Shown here piece by piece: positions 34,562 through 44,267 of a DNA stretch of 64,000 nucleotides. Source of the stretch: Haladaptatus halobius (lineage in GTDB: Archaea > Halobacteriota > Halobacteria > Halobacteriales > Haladaptataceae); assembly GCF_020618475.1 (NCBI RefSeq), contig NZ_CP085336.1, positions 496,001 to 560,000 on the forward strand. The letters run 5' to 3'. A program made the position numbers and the translations under genes. The notes beneath the pieces were generated by a model, which worked only from the letters and a program-made list of their open reading frames with translations, had not been told where the DNA came from and made no database searches. Each line of letters begins with the position of its first letter. Position 1 is the first letter of the stretch.

Positions 34562-34876
34562 CTAATCTAAGGTGAGCTTTCGATTTAGCTGAAGGATATT
34601 CATGCCTGGGTCGGGTATCCAGTGGAATAGTGTACCTGCGATACGAACGGATAATCCAATGTTCGGCAGCGTCTTCTCGATGAGTTCGCCAAATGACACC
34701 GAGGCTTGCGCAGATAGAATAGCCAACGATTCCGCTCCAAGGCTTGTAAGTTGTGCTACCCCAGCAAACGTCGAACTGAGCGTGCTTACCGAAATTGCAA
34801 TAACGATCTGCTCGGACTGGTAAGCGGCTTCGTGGCTTCCCGCTTCGACGACTGTTGCAAGCGTCTCAGAACGCAT
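34562..34876 (-). CDS. Hypothetical small protein (uncertain)
   Basis: A 104-codon frame (MRSETLATVVEAGSHEAAYQ) with a moderately hydrophobic middle (VIAISVSTLSSTFAGVAQLT) and no recognisable motif. Composition is compatible with coding, but it sits in a region of debris and no neighbour supports it. It may be a remnant. Confidence 0.35.
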   Translation of the reverse strand: MRSETLATVVEAGSHEAAYQSEQIVIAISVSTLSSTFAGVAQLTSLGAESLAILSAQASVSFGELIEKTLPNIGLSVRIAGTLFHWIPDPGMNILQLNRKLTLD

Positions 34877-35027
34877 GAGCTGGTCTCATATGCGGTATTC
34901 TATCGCTCCGTTCTCGCTTTGGAATCACACCTCGCCCGTCTCTATACAAATATTCTCCGGAAAGATGAAGTGACGATTGACTTCGTCGCCGAGAAAAGCA
35001 ACGCAAGGTAGGAGAGAGGATGAGTGG

Positions 35028-36416
35028 TTAATCTGTGCGTTCTACAGGTGTAGAAGCAGTCTTAGAGAAGTTGTTTGAGACATATTCGTCGAATTGATTG
35101 TTTTTAAGCAGAACGTACGAGATGGTGCTAATTGGGAGACCGATCATCCAGGAGATGTTGAGGAATGGAATGCTTGCAAGCGATCCAATGAGCATGCTAA
35201 GAAGTGCTGTAGCAGAGAAGCCGCGGATGAACCAGAATTTTGAGGATTGATCGATGGTGTAGAGGGAGGAAAGGTCGGTATCACGTTTACGGATGATCCA
35301 ATAGTCGGCCATCAGGACACCGAGTGCAGGGCCGAGGAAGATGGAGTAGACGTTAATGAAGGTGAAGAAGATCCCGCTGGAGAAAAGATACCAGGGGAAC
35401 GAAATCACGGAGAGTACACTTGTGAGAATTACGCCCAGTTTCCAAGAGAGACCGAGCGAGTCCTGGAAGACGTGAGTAGGCGGGAGGATGTTGAGGGTGA
35501 GGTTTGTCGAGACTTGTGCTCCGAGGACGAACAGAAGCATTGCACTGCCAATCCAGGGATTTGGCGCGACAATCATAATGGCTTCTATCGGATTCGCATT
35601 CCCGGTCGAGACGCCGAATACGAGACCCACTAGGAGCATAAACATCATTGGTGGGGCGATGCCAAGGAGGTGGCCGACGATCTGGTTTCGTGAGCCGCCG
35701 CTTTCTTTGAGGTGTCGACTTAAGTCTGATGCGTTTAATGCGCCGGTTATGATGAAACCAACTGCTGCTGAAATGGTGGTAAAAAATTGCATGCCCCAGG
35801 ATCCAGGATAATGGATTACTTTTGGCGGGATTTGTTGTGTCGTGAGGACGATAAAGACGGTATAGGTTAAGAGGAGGCCGAGGATACCAGCGGCGATTGA
35901 ATCGAACCATTTGATAGAGGTAACGCCTTTGAGCGCGAGGGCAATGTTGAGGATTAAGAATATGACGAAGTAGAGCCAGACGTTTCCGAACCCCCAGAGG
36001 GAGGTAGTAATGGTTTGGATTGCGAGTGCGCCGATCCAGTTGCCGATGCCAAGCCAAGCGATTGCAGGGATGATTCGAAGGTAGTTAGGAATGACTGCGC
36101 CGCGGATGCCAAAGGCTGAACGGGTTTGGACGACGAATGGAATTCCTTTTTCGTAGCCTGGGAATCCGTTTAAAATGAAAAATATGGTTGCAATGCCGGT
36201 TCCAATTGCGATTGCGATGCCAGCTTGAAGGAGGTTAAGATCGCCATGTGGGTAGACGGCGAAGAATGCGACGGCGAAAGCTTGGACGATGATGAGTGAA
36301 GACCACCAGACGGGGATATAGTGGAGTAACCCCATTGTCCGTTCGCTTCCGGGGATTGGACTGAGTCCTTCTAAGTCTGTTTTCGTTCCTGAACCGTCCT
36401 GTTGTCGGTTGCTCAT
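35028..36416 (-). CDS. NCS1-family nucleobase/hydantoin/allantoin permease
   Basis: 462 residues and twelve predicted membrane segments. NCS1 marks include the N-terminal 'MGLLHYIPVWWSSLIIVQAF', 'SAFGIRGAVIPNYLRIIPAI', 'WLGIGNWIGALAIQ' and the helix-6 stretch 'GALNASDLSRHLK'. The family imports uracil, cytosine, allantoin or 5-substituted hydantoins with Na+ or H+. It is divergent from the carbamoylase gene across a 165-base promoter region and precedes a full set of ring-opening and degradation genes, which points to uracil/thymine or their dihydro forms as substrate. Confidence 0.9.
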   Translation of the reverse strand: MSNRQQDGSGTKTDLEGLSPIPGSERTMGLLHYIPVWWSSLIIVQAFAVAFFAVYPHGDLNLLQAGIAIAIGTGIATIFFILNGFPGYEKGIPFVVQTRSAFGIRGAVIPNYLRIIPAIAWLGIGNWIGALAIQTITTSLWGFGNVWLYFVIFLILNIALALKGVTSIKWFDSIAAGILGLLLTYTVFIVLTTQQIPPKVIHYPGSWGMQFFTTISAAVGFIITGALNASDLSRHLKESGGSRNQIVGHLLGIAPPMMFMLLVGLVFGVSTGNANPIEAIMIVAPNPWIGSAMLLFVLGAQVSTNLTLNILPPTHVFQDSLGLSWKLGVILTSVLSVISFPWYLFSSGIFFTFINVYSIFLGPALGVLMADYWIIRKRDTDLSSLYTIDQSSKFWFIRGFSATALLSMLIGSLASIPFLNISWMIGLPISTISYVLLKNNQFDEYVSNNFSKTASTPVERTD

Positions 36417-36581
36417 TGACTACTCACCTTGTCTTGAGATAACATATTCCATGGCATGGGATACGCGTATTTAGTTCTAGGGATTCAAATAGTACAATAT
36501 ATCCTATTCGAGTTAAAGTTAGCATTCTATATCGATATTCCAGGGGAAGATTTAATAATGTTTATGTGGGCATTAAGGGTT

Positions 36582-37829
36582 ATGGTCGTTACACTAGATC
36601 AGGATCGATTCATCGAAACAATGGAAGAGCAAGCCAAGATCGGCGCAACAGAAAATGGCGGACTACACCGATTAACGCTCTCAAATGAAGACAAAGAGAT
36701 CCGTGACTGGTTCTACGATCAAATGGAAGCAGAAGGACTCGACATTCGAATCGACGAGTTCGGGAATATGTTTGGACGACGTGACGGAGAAGACCCGGAT
36801 AAAGAAACGGTTCTCATTGGGTCACATCTCGATTCTCAGCCCTATGGTGGGATCTATGATGGAGCACTCGGTGTCATCAGCGCACTTGAGTTTATCCGGA
36901 TGCTAAACGACGAAGAGATCACAACTGAACATCCCATCGAGATCGTTAACTGGACAAATGAGGAGGGGTCCCGATATCAGCCGGCAATGCAAGGCAGTGG
37001 TGTATGGGCTGGCACCCATGATATCGAGGATGAATATAAGAAAACCGACGAAGACGGGGTTCGCTTTGAAGATGAATTAGAGCGTATCGGATACAAAGGA
37101 GACGTTCCGGCAGCGCCGACTGAAGACTATGAAGGGTATCTCGAACTTCATATCGAACAGGGGCCTTATCTCGCGGAAGCCAACATGGATGTCGGAATCG
37201 TCACCGGCATCGTCGGATTCAGTTGGGGAGCAATTACGTACTATGGCGACGCTGACCATACGGGTCCAACGCCGATGCGGTATCGGAGTGACGCCCTTGT
37301 TGGCGCTGCAGACGTGATCTCGCAAATTCGACGAATTCCGGGGATGCTTGGTGAGCGGACAGTTGGGTCAACGGGATATATGGATGTCAAACCTAATTCG
37401 ATTAATACGATTCCAGGAGAAGTAACGTTCACGTGGGGGTTCCGCGATCCGGATGATGACGTCGTTCAGGAAGCATTCGATCGGGTGTTAGCCGAGGCGC
37501 AAGCAGCTGCTGAGCGTGAAGGTTTGGACTGGGAGTGGGAAGAACGGATGCGGGCGTCATCTGTCGATTTCGCGCAGGAAAATATCAATGCGGTAGCAGA
37601 AGCAACTGACAAGCTCGAATACGATGCAATGAAGATTTTTAGCGGTGCTGGACATGACGCGACACACGCTGCCGATGTAATGGATACGTCGATGGTGTTC
37701 GCCGTAAGCGAAAACGGGAAAAGCCATACCGAAGAGGAGTTTACGAGCTGGGAACACTGTTACAAAGCAGCGAACACGCTGGCTAACGCTGGGCTTGAGC
37801 TGGCCGGAGAAACGGAGAGAGAAGCATGA
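36582..37829 (+). CDS. N-carbamoyl amino acid amidohydrolase / beta-ureidopropionase-type M20 metalloenzyme
   Basis: 415 residues from the ATG at 36582 (MVVTLDQDRFIETMEEQAKI). The upstream open frame to 36456 is AT-rich promoter sequence. The binuclear site follows the M20/allantoate-amidohydrolase type: His-x-Asp in IGSHLDSQPYGGIYDGALGV, Glu-Glu in NWTNEEGSRYQPAM, His in YLELHIEQGP, and the late His in SGAGHDATHAADV. The enzyme hydrolyses N-carbamoyl-beta-alanine or N-carbamoyl amino acids to the amino acid, CO2 and NH3. Its stop overlaps the LLM oxidoreductase start (ATGA), so the two are coupled. Confidence 0.9.
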   Translation: MVVTLDQDRFIETMEEQAKIGATENGGLHRLTLSNEDKEIRDWFYDQMEAEGLDIRIDEFGNMFGRRDGEDPDKETVLIGSHLDSQPYGGIYDGALGVISALEFIRMLNDEEITTEHPIEIVNWTNEEGSRYQPAMQGSGVWAGTHDIEDEYKKTDEDGVRFEDELERIGYKGDVPAAPTEDYEGYLELHIEQGPYLAEANMDVGIVTGIVGFSWGAITYYGDADHTGPTPMRYRSDALVGAADVISQIRRIPGMLGERTVGSTGYMDVKPNSINTIPGEVTFTWGFRDPDDDVVQEAFDRVLAEAQAAAEREGLDWEWEERMRASSVDFAQENINAVAEATDKLEYDAMKIFSGAGHDATHAADVMDTSMVFAVSENGKSHTEEEFTSWEHCYKAANTLANAGLELAGETEREA

Positions 37830-38857
37830 CGAGTCCCAACTTCGATCGCGTGGGGATTTGGAATTGGGAGTGCGAAAATATCCGAGATGAGTTACACTAT
37901 GCGCAGTACGCAGAGGAGAAGGGATTCGATTCTGTCTGGCAGGGTGAATCCCGGCTTGTTCGGGACGCGATGACCATTATGGGTGCGTATACCCAATTGA
38001 CGGATGATATCGAGATTGCGCCGGGCGTTACGAACTGTTATACGCGTAATGTTGCATTGATGGCACAGACATTTTCGACATTGGATGAGCTCTCTGGCGG
38101 GCGAATGAAATTAGGGATTGGCGCGTGGTGGGATCCGTTAGCGTCGAAAGTGGGAATCGAGCGTGAGCGGCCACTTCGGAGAATGTGGGAGTATTGTAGT
38201 GTGGTACGAAAGTTGCTCGATTTAGAGAACGTCACATACGAGGGGGATACGCTGCATGTTGAGGATATTGAGCTTGACTTGGTGCGTTCGGATGCATCGT
38301 CTCGTGATGTCCCGATTTATATTGGTGCGACTGGGCCGACGATGCACAAATTGACGGGTGAGTTGGTGGGGAAAGGGATTGCTGGGGGGATTTTTATGAA
38401 TTATCTTATCCCGCCAGAACACAACGAGAGGGGGATGGAGAAGCTTCAGGAAGGGGTTGAGAAACAGGGCGGGTCGATAGAGGACGTGGATCGGCCGCAG
38501 TTGATCGCTGTCTCGATGGATGAAGATGGGCAGGCTGCGATCGATCAGGCGCGCGGGTTAGTGACCCAGTATATTGGCCAGCAGCCACATATTAAGAAGG
38601 GATCAGGGATTGATCCGGAACTTGGCGATATGGTCGAAGAAGAGTTGGGGAGTTGGCCTGCGACTGCGGAGGATGTTGAACGGGCAAGTCAGCTTGTAGA
38701 TGATAAAATTGTGATGAACGTTGTGGCGGCGGGGACACCTGATGAAGTTGTCGAGCGGGTGAATGACTATTGTAAGGCGGGTTGTACCGAACCGGTGTTG
38801 TATTCGCTTGGCGATAATGTGGAAGAGGTAATCGACGTTTTCGGCGAGTATAAGTGA
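37826..38857 (+). CDS. LLM-class F420-dependent oxidoreductase (Mer-like)
   Basis: 343 residues, a bacterial-luciferase-like TIM barrel. Marks are 'YAEEKGFDSVWQGES', 'LDELSGGRMKLGIGAWWDP' and 'VPIYIGATGPTMHKLTGELV', close to methylenetetrahydromethanopterin-reductase-type F420 enzymes. It is coupled by ATGA to the carbamoylase gene and followed by the dihydropyrimidinase gene. No classical dihydropyrimidine dehydrogenase is in the cluster, so this enzyme is a candidate for the C5=C6 redox step using F420, or for a RutA-like ring attack. That role is inference; the family assignment is firm. Confidence 0.85.
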   Translation: MTSPNFDRVGIWNWECENIRDELHYAQYAEEKGFDSVWQGESRLVRDAMTIMGAYTQLTDDIEIAPGVTNCYTRNVALMAQTFSTLDELSGGRMKLGIGAWWDPLASKVGIERERPLRRMWEYCSVVRKLLDLENVTYEGDTLHVEDIELDLVRSDASSRDVPIYIGATGPTMHKLTGELVGKGIAGGIFMNYLIPPEHNERGMEKLQEGVEKQGGSIEDVDRPQLIAVSMDEDGQAAIDQARGLVTQYIGQQPHIKKGSGIDPELGDMVEEELGSWPATAEDVERASQLVDDKIVMNVVAAGTPDEVVERVNDYCKAGCTEPVLYSLGDNVEEVIDVFGEYK

Positions 38858-38972
38858 ACTCCGTACCCACAGATTATTTTCCGTCGTATAACTTCCAGCC
38901 AACGGAAAGTGAACTAGAATATTGTTCTATTAGTCCATAACGTTTTTATTGTGGTTCATGGTAACAAAATGT

Positions 38973-40349
38973 ATGTCAGTGGATACCATAATCAGGGGAG
39001 GGACTTTGATAACACCAAAGGGTGAACTGAACGGGAGTATTGCGATAGACAACGGTGAAATTGTTACAATCGGGAACCCAGACACACTGCCAGAAGCTTC
39101 CGAAACAATCGATGCATCTGAATTACTTGTACTACCGGGCGTCGTCGATCCCCATGTTCACATCGATGATATGTTTTCGGTAGATAGTTACGAAACGGCG
39201 ACTGCAGCCGCAGCAGTCGGGGGAACAACGACATATATTGATTTTGCGTGGCAAGCGTGGGTCGGTGAACTCAGCATCTGGGAGAAGGAAGGGACTCTGC
39301 TCGAAGGAATCGAACGAAAACAACAGAAGGGTGAAGACGCTCTTATCGATTACAGTTTACATGGAGCAATAACGCGAGAAGACCCAACGGTATTCGAAGA
39401 GATCCCGGATGTTATTGACGCTGGTGTAACTTCATTCAAGATGTTTACCGCCTACGAACATGGTCTTTCAAACGGGTTCATGAACCTAGCAATGCAGCAG
39501 ATCGCCGAAGAGGATGCTGTTGGGGTCTGTCATACAGAGGATCCCTCTATCTGTGCGACTCTCACCGAGAAATTCCAGGAAGAGGGCAAAGGGGATCCGG
39601 AATGGTATCCTGAATCACGGCCAGACTATGCGGAGGCGATGGCGGCCGAGGACGCTGTTCGCATGGCACAGGAAGCAGGAATGAAATACTATGGAATCCA
39701 CACTACATGCCGGAAATCAGCAGATATTCTCGAACACTTCCAAGAGGACGAGAGTCTAGTGCGGGGTGAAACCTGCACTCACTACTGTACGCTCGATGAT
39801 TCGATTTATGCAGAGATGGGAACTCTACCGATGATAGCCCCACCGATCCGAAAGGAAGACGACATTGAAGCGATGTTCGAGCATCTGCAAAACGGCTGTC
39901 TCAGCGTCGTTTCGACAGATCACTGTGGCTATCGACTTGACCAGAAACAAACCGACAATTGGTGGGAGAGCGCATTTGGCGCGAATGCCCTCCAAACTAG
40001 TTTGTCTGTCTTTTATGACGAAGCAGTGAACAGAAGAGAGCATTCGCCATCGTTTGTTGTCCGAATGATGGCGACGAACCCCGCTCGTACCTTCGGTCTC
40101 ACCCGGAAAGGTACGCTGGAACCCGGTACTGATGCAGATATTGTCTTATTCGATCCCGAAGAGACCCACACAATCACGTCTGAAGATAATCTGAGCAAAG
40201 CTGAATTCAGTATCTACGAGGGCCGAGACGTGACTGGCCGAGTGAAGAAAACCTTGGTGAGAGGCGAGGTAGTAGCCGAAGATGGCGATGTCGTTAGTGA
40301 CCCAGGCCATGGCCAATTCATTCATCGAGAAATACCCGACTGGGAATAG
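38973..40349 (+). CDS. hydA: Dihydropyrimidinase / hydantoinase
   Basis: 458 residues from the ATG at 38973 (MSVDTIIRGGTLITPKGELN). The dinuclear site of the cyclic amidohydrolases is complete: His-x-His in VVDPHVHIDDMF, the carbamylated Lys in VTSFKMFTAYEHG, His in GVCHTEDPS, His in YGIHTTCRKS, and Asp in STDHCGYRLDQ. It opens dihydrouracil, dihydrothymine or hydantoin rings to N-carbamoyl acids, the substrates of the carbamoylase encoded 1.1 kb upstream. About 115 bases separate it from the LLM gene, so it may have its own promoter. Confidence 0.92.
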   Translation: MSVDTIIRGGTLITPKGELNGSIAIDNGEIVTIGNPDTLPEASETIDASELLVLPGVVDPHVHIDDMFSVDSYETATAAAAVGGTTTYIDFAWQAWVGELSIWEKEGTLLEGIERKQQKGEDALIDYSLHGAITREDPTVFEEIPDVIDAGVTSFKMFTAYEHGLSNGFMNLAMQQIAEEDAVGVCHTEDPSICATLTEKFQEEGKGDPEWYPESRPDYAEAMAAEDAVRMAQEAGMKYYGIHTTCRKSADILEHFQEDESLVRGETCTHYCTLDDSIYAEMGTLPMIAPPIRKEDDIEAMFEHLQNGCLSVVSTDHCGYRLDQKQTDNWWESAFGANALQTSLSVFYDEAVNRREHSPSFVVRMMATNPARTFGLTRKGTLEPGTDADIVLFDPEETHTITSEDNLSKAEFSIYEGRDVTGRVKKTLVRGEVVAEDGDVVSDPGHGQFIHREIPDWE

Positions 40350-40352
40350 CCC

Positions 40353-41059
40353 TCACAGACGCTCGAAAACGTCCCACAACACATGCTAGTTCTCCCCGTG
40401 GCATCGGCCGCGATACGGATTGGTTCGACGAGAACGGCAGCGACAGTATCGCCCTCGAGCTTGAGCATTTCATCGATATACTCGAGGCTTTCCATCGGGT
40501 CGAGGGTGGAGCTATAGGCGTATGGATCAGGAGCTTTGATTGTACCCGGAATTCCTGGTTCGGCTTCGAGTCGACGTGGATCGCCAGTGACGCTTATCGA
40601 GCCATAAGTGGCACCGTGATAGGAGCGGTAGCGGGAGATGATTTTCTTCTTGCCGGTGTAGAACCGCGCAATTTTAATTGCTGCTTCGACGGCTTCGGTA
40701 CCGCTAGTCGAAAAGAATGTTTTCGAGAGATCGCCAGGGGTGACCTCCGCGAGTTTTTTGCCGAGTTTTGCGCGTGCTTCGGTTGTATAGTTCGGGGCTA
40801 CATAGGCGGTCTCCTGGATCTGTTCGGAGACAGCTGTTTCGACGCGATCGGCTGAATGGCCGAGGTTCGAACACATGAGTTGACTCGAGAAGACGATGTA
40901 CTCATTGCCGGTAGCGTCAGTGAAGGTGACGCCATTTGTGTCGGTGACCTGTGTTGGACTCACTTCGTTCTGGAATGACCAGGTGCCGAAGACGTACTTT
41001 TTGTCCATTTGTTCGATGTTGTTGAGAGAATCGTCTGCAGAAGATTCTTGCTCCGACAT
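40353..41059 (-). pseudogene. Class III (omega) aminotransferase with large internal deletion
   Basis: The N-terminal ~205 residues are normal: 'ATGNEYIVFSSQLMCSNLGH', 'KTFFSTSGTEAVEAAIKIAR' (phosphate-binding loop), 'RYRSYHGATYGSISVTGDPR'. After AAVLVEPI, coding quality collapses, and a different frame near 40375-40355 gives HVLWDVFERL-stop, the natural C-terminus. About 200 residues, including the PLP-binding lysine, are gone. A beta-alanine/beta-aminoisobutyrate:pyruvate transaminase is what the pathway needs here, so this loss would block it unless a paralogue exists. Confidence 0.8.
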
Positions 41060-41232
41060 CGATGTATGTTATCCATTCGCTTTGTATTGATTAATCTTTG
41101 CTCTATTTCGCGAGCTATCGAATAATATCCTACCTATCTCCCAGTATGAGATACAGCATCTGTAGCTCTGTCTTTCGATCAGGAAATAGTTGTAAAGACT
41201 TATTGTGCGAGAGCTAGATATCTGCATGTCGA

Positions 41233-42711
41233 ATGTCACTCCGTACCAACCCGCCATGGGAAGACGTACAGAACTACATCAACGGAAAATGGCAACCGCC
41301 GTCCGGTGATGACAGCCAAGATATCATCAATCCAGCCACTGGCGAATCTATCTCATCGGTAAAGTTCAGTTCAAGTGACGACGTTGACGCCGCGGTTAGC
41401 GCTGGACAAGAGGCATTTGAACACTGGCGATCTACACCAGTCGAAGAACGAATCCAGCCACTATTCGAGTTTAAACAGCTGCTAGAAGATCACCAAGAAG
41501 AGCTCGCGGAAGTTCTCGTCCAAGAGCATGGCAAAACACGCGCAGAAGCAAACGGCGAACTCCGCCGTGGTATTGAGAATGTCGAAGTCGCATGCGGCAT
41601 TCCGTCGATGATGCAGGCAGGATCACTCCCCAATGCAGCACCCGATATCGACGAAACAGCAGTCCGGAAACCGCTCGGAGTTTTCACGGCCATCACGCCG
41701 TTTAACTTTCCAGGCATGATCCCACTATGGTTCCTGCCATACGCGGTAGCGACCGGGAACGCATTCATTCTCAAACCAAGCGAACAAGATCCAGTTATCG
41801 CAGAGCGACTATTCGAACTACTCGAGCAGACAGGCTTCCCGGATGGCATCGTCCAACTCGTACACGGCAGCGTCGACACCGTAAACACGTTACTCGATCA
41901 CAAGGGAATCGAAGGCGCATCATTCGTCGGTAGCACGCCAGTTGCGAGAACCGTCTACGAGCGCGCGGCTACGAGTGGCAAGCGAGTCCAAGCCCAGGGT
42001 GGCGCGAAAAACCACATCATTGTCACCGAGACAGCAGACCTTGACTTTGCCGCAAAGAAAACGATCTCGTCTGCGTGTGCCTGCGGCGGGGAACGCTGCC
42101 TTGCAAACGATATCGCCGTCGTTGACGAGGATATCTACGATGAATTCGTCGACCAGGTACTCGAGGAAGCACGAGCGCAGACAGTCGGCTACGGATTAGA
42201 TGACGAGACAGATATTGGAGCGCTCATCACGCCCAATCATGAATCGCGAGTTCGTGATTTAATCGCAACTGGCGTCGATGAGGGCGCTGAATTGCTTCTC
42301 GACGGCCGCGATGTCGAAGTGAGTGGCTACGAGAACGGGAACTTTCTGGGTCCGACTGTTTTCGGCGATGTCGACCCAGAGATGACGATTGCTCAAGAAG
42401 AGATCTTCGGTCCTGTTCTCGGATTAGTGTCAGTAAATAATATTGATGAGGCAATCGACGTGCTCAATCGAAGCGACTTCGGGAACGCTGCAAGCCTGTT
42501 CACTGACAGCGGAGCGGATGCACGGAAAGTACGACACAAGGCAGACGTCGGGAATCTCGGGGTAAATGCTGGGACAGCGGCACCGATGGCGTTCTTCCAC
42601 TTCGGCGGCCGCAAGGATTCATTCTTTGGTGATCTCCACGCGCAAGGCGAAGACATGATTCACTTCTATACTGATAAAACAGTTTATATTGAGCGTTGGC
42701 CAGGTAACTAA
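41233..42711 (+). CDS. mmsA: Methylmalonate-semialdehyde dehydrogenase (CoA-acylating)
   Basis: 492 residues of the aldehyde dehydrogenase fold. MMSDH marks are the opening 'NYINGKWQPPSGDDSQDIIN', 'GVFTAITPFNFPGMIPLWFL', 'GAKNHIIVTETADLDFA' (where ordinary ALDHs have the general-base Glu), the catalytic Cys in CACGGERCLANDIAV, and the C-terminal 'SFFGDLHAQGEDMIHFYTDK'. It converts malonate or methylmalonate semialdehyde with CoA and NAD+ to acetyl-CoA or propionyl-CoA, the last step of uracil/thymine or valine breakdown. It is divergent from the broken aminotransferase across a 170-base region. Confidence 0.93.
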   Translation: MSLRTNPPWEDVQNYINGKWQPPSGDDSQDIINPATGESISSVKFSSSDDVDAAVSAGQEAFEHWRSTPVEERIQPLFEFKQLLEDHQEELAEVLVQEHGKTRAEANGELRRGIENVEVACGIPSMMQAGSLPNAAPDIDETAVRKPLGVFTAITPFNFPGMIPLWFLPYAVATGNAFILKPSEQDPVIAERLFELLEQTGFPDGIVQLVHGSVDTVNTLLDHKGIEGASFVGSTPVARTVYERAATSGKRVQAQGGAKNHIIVTETADLDFAAKKTISSACACGGERCLANDIAVVDEDIYDEFVDQVLEEARAQTVGYGLDDETDIGALITPNHESRVRDLIATGVDEGAELLLDGRDVEVSGYENGNFLGPTVFGDVDPEMTIAQEEIFGPVLGLVSVNNIDEAIDVLNRSDFGNAASLFTDSGADARKVRHKADVGNLGVNAGTAAPMAFFHFGGRKDSFFGDLHAQGEDMIHFYTDKTVYIERWPGN

Positions 42712-42899
42712 GCCTCGCTCCCCCTTTCACTGAGCTACTGAACAAATCTTCCTCACCTCGCAGAATACAACGCATTCTCCCTCACAAGAGCAGACGCACA
42801 TCATTTTTGCAGGATTACTCTCGACTCGACGATGATCACTACAAGAGAAATGAAAATTTGAACTAAAGTGCGATCAGTACCGCCGGTGACAGCAAGCTG

Positions 42900-43418
42900 T
42901 CAGTGGAAGTAGACACGGTGGAAGTCTCCAGTTACACTATCGACAATATAAGTAAGGAATGTTCCTTCAGTTGTTTCACAGTCGACGAGATGGAAAAGAC
43001 GATAGACCCGATGTTCGGCTACAACCGTGAGGTCGGGGGGAGACCCGACGCGTAGCTCTTTGTGCGCGAGTTCGAGGAGATACTGTCGCGCCGTTCGTTT
43101 TGGATCCGTAATGTCGTCACTACTGGGAACGATCGCATCTTTATCGACGACCTGATCGGTTGTCTGTGGGGAGTCTTCGATGAACAATTCCTTGCCGTTG
43201 CAGAGATCGACGCCACAGTAGACACGATCGCTGAACTCATCGAGGAATGCCGTCGCCTGGAGGTCAAATCCGAAGACGCGATACGGATAGTAGACAAACC
43301 TGTCGGTGGTTGTGTCAGTCATTTCTGTATCCGTTTCTAGTAGGGTTTGTTCTGCCTCTGCAGCGGAGATAGTCGTCTCGAAGACGGTGACCGATAATTG
43401 GGTATGAGTACTCGCCAT
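42900..43418 (-). CDS. Hypothetical haloarchaeal protein
   Basis: 172 residues (MASTHTQLSVTVFETTISAA). A beta-rich, acidic protein with 'FVYYPYRVFGFDLQATAFLD', 'RVYCGVDLCNGKELFIED' and a closing 'GTFLTYIVDSVTGDFHRVYF'. No signal, membrane segment or catalytic motif. Genes of this type are found singly in haloarchaea. The neighbours give no clue to function. Confidence 0.65.
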   Translation of the reverse strand: MASTHTQLSVTVFETTISAAEAEQTLLETDTEMTDTTTDRFVYYPYRVFGFDLQATAFLDEFSDRVYCGVDLCNGKELFIEDSPQTTDQVVDKDAIVPSSDDITDPKRTARQYLLELAHKELRVGSPPDLTVVAEHRVYRLFHLVDCETTEGTFLTYIVDSVTGDFHRVYFH

Positions 43419-43718
43419 GGATCGTTGTTAATCGTCTGTCGGCTGCGGGGTGGTTGTCGGGCGGTTCTTTTGCTGTGGTATGGTCTTGTCAGCAGCAAGG
43501 AAGTGATTCTAGGAAAATGGAGCAATCTATGCCACGAATGTTCCGAGCAAAACCGTATATTTTCTGATTAAGAACGAGAATCGTGTCGACCAAGCACACA
43601 ATGAAGACGATGAGAAATTCAAAAATCAGAACTATGAAACCCTTCTCCTGGCGAGAACGAATCCCTCATTGACATCATGAGTTTCAATCAGTAGTGGACA
43701 GGCACGATTTCACTAGCT

Positions 43719-44267
43719 TTAATCAGTAGATGGGTCGAGTACCGCGTTTCGAGCTGCGTCAGTAAGGTTTGAGGTGATAGTACTCTTACTATCAAACTCT
43801 CGTAACACAAGCCGAGATGACGTTTCATTAACGCCCTCTATCGCGATGATACGGTCAAGAAGATCGTTCAATTGTTCCCGGGATTGCACCCTACTCAGGA
43901 CGACAAAATCGACATCACCCATCGTATAGTATACTTGATCGACTCCCTCAAGAGCAGCGAGGGTTTCACCGATATCCTCAGAATAGCCGCGTTCGTGCGT
44001 AACAGAGACATCCGTAATCGACACCATTTCTAGACCAAAGGCAAGCGGATCGACATCTGCAGTGATACCCTGAATGACGCCGCTATCCTTGAGTTTGTTT
44101 AATCGGTAGTGAACAGCGGACTTCGAGAGGCCAAGTTTCTCCGCCAATGTTTCAAGACTGACATCAAAATTTTCCTCAACTTGTTCAAGAATAGCGAGAT
44201 CGGTCTCGTCCAAGTCTGTATTCGCACGATTTGAACCAATCATAACCATCGTTTTGTGAGCGTCCAT
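43719..44267 (-). CDS. Lrp/AsnC-family transcriptional regulator
   Basis: The HTH is 'TDLAILEQVEENFDVSLETL', AEKLGLSKSAVHYRLNKLKD, at the N-terminus, followed by the RAM/AsnC ligand domain ('MVSITDVSVTHERGYSEDIG', 'GVDQVYYTMGDVDFVVLSRV'). Starts at 44309, 44267 and 44243 are all possible. 44267 (MDAHKTMV) is chosen as a compromise. A C-terminal ~25-residue tail (EFDSKSTITSNLTDAARNAV) is longer than in minimal family members. Lying next to the amino-acid/pyrimidine degradation genes, it may sense a pathway metabolite. Confidence 0.88.
   Translation of the reverse strand: MDAHKTMVMIGSNRANTDLDETDLAILEQVEENFDVSLETLAEKLGLSKSAVHYRLNKLKDSGVIQGITADVDPLAFGLEMVSITDVSVTHERGYSEDIGETLAALEGVDQVYYTMGDVDFVVLSRVQSREQLNDLLDRIIAIEGVNETSSRLVLREFDSKSTITSNLTDAARNAVLDPSTD

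Noticed and set aside
35353..36057. 234-codon antisense-frame protein over the NCS1 gene
   Set aside because: It is on the same strand as the permease but in another frame, Arg/His/Pro-rich, while the permease frame has all membrane segments.
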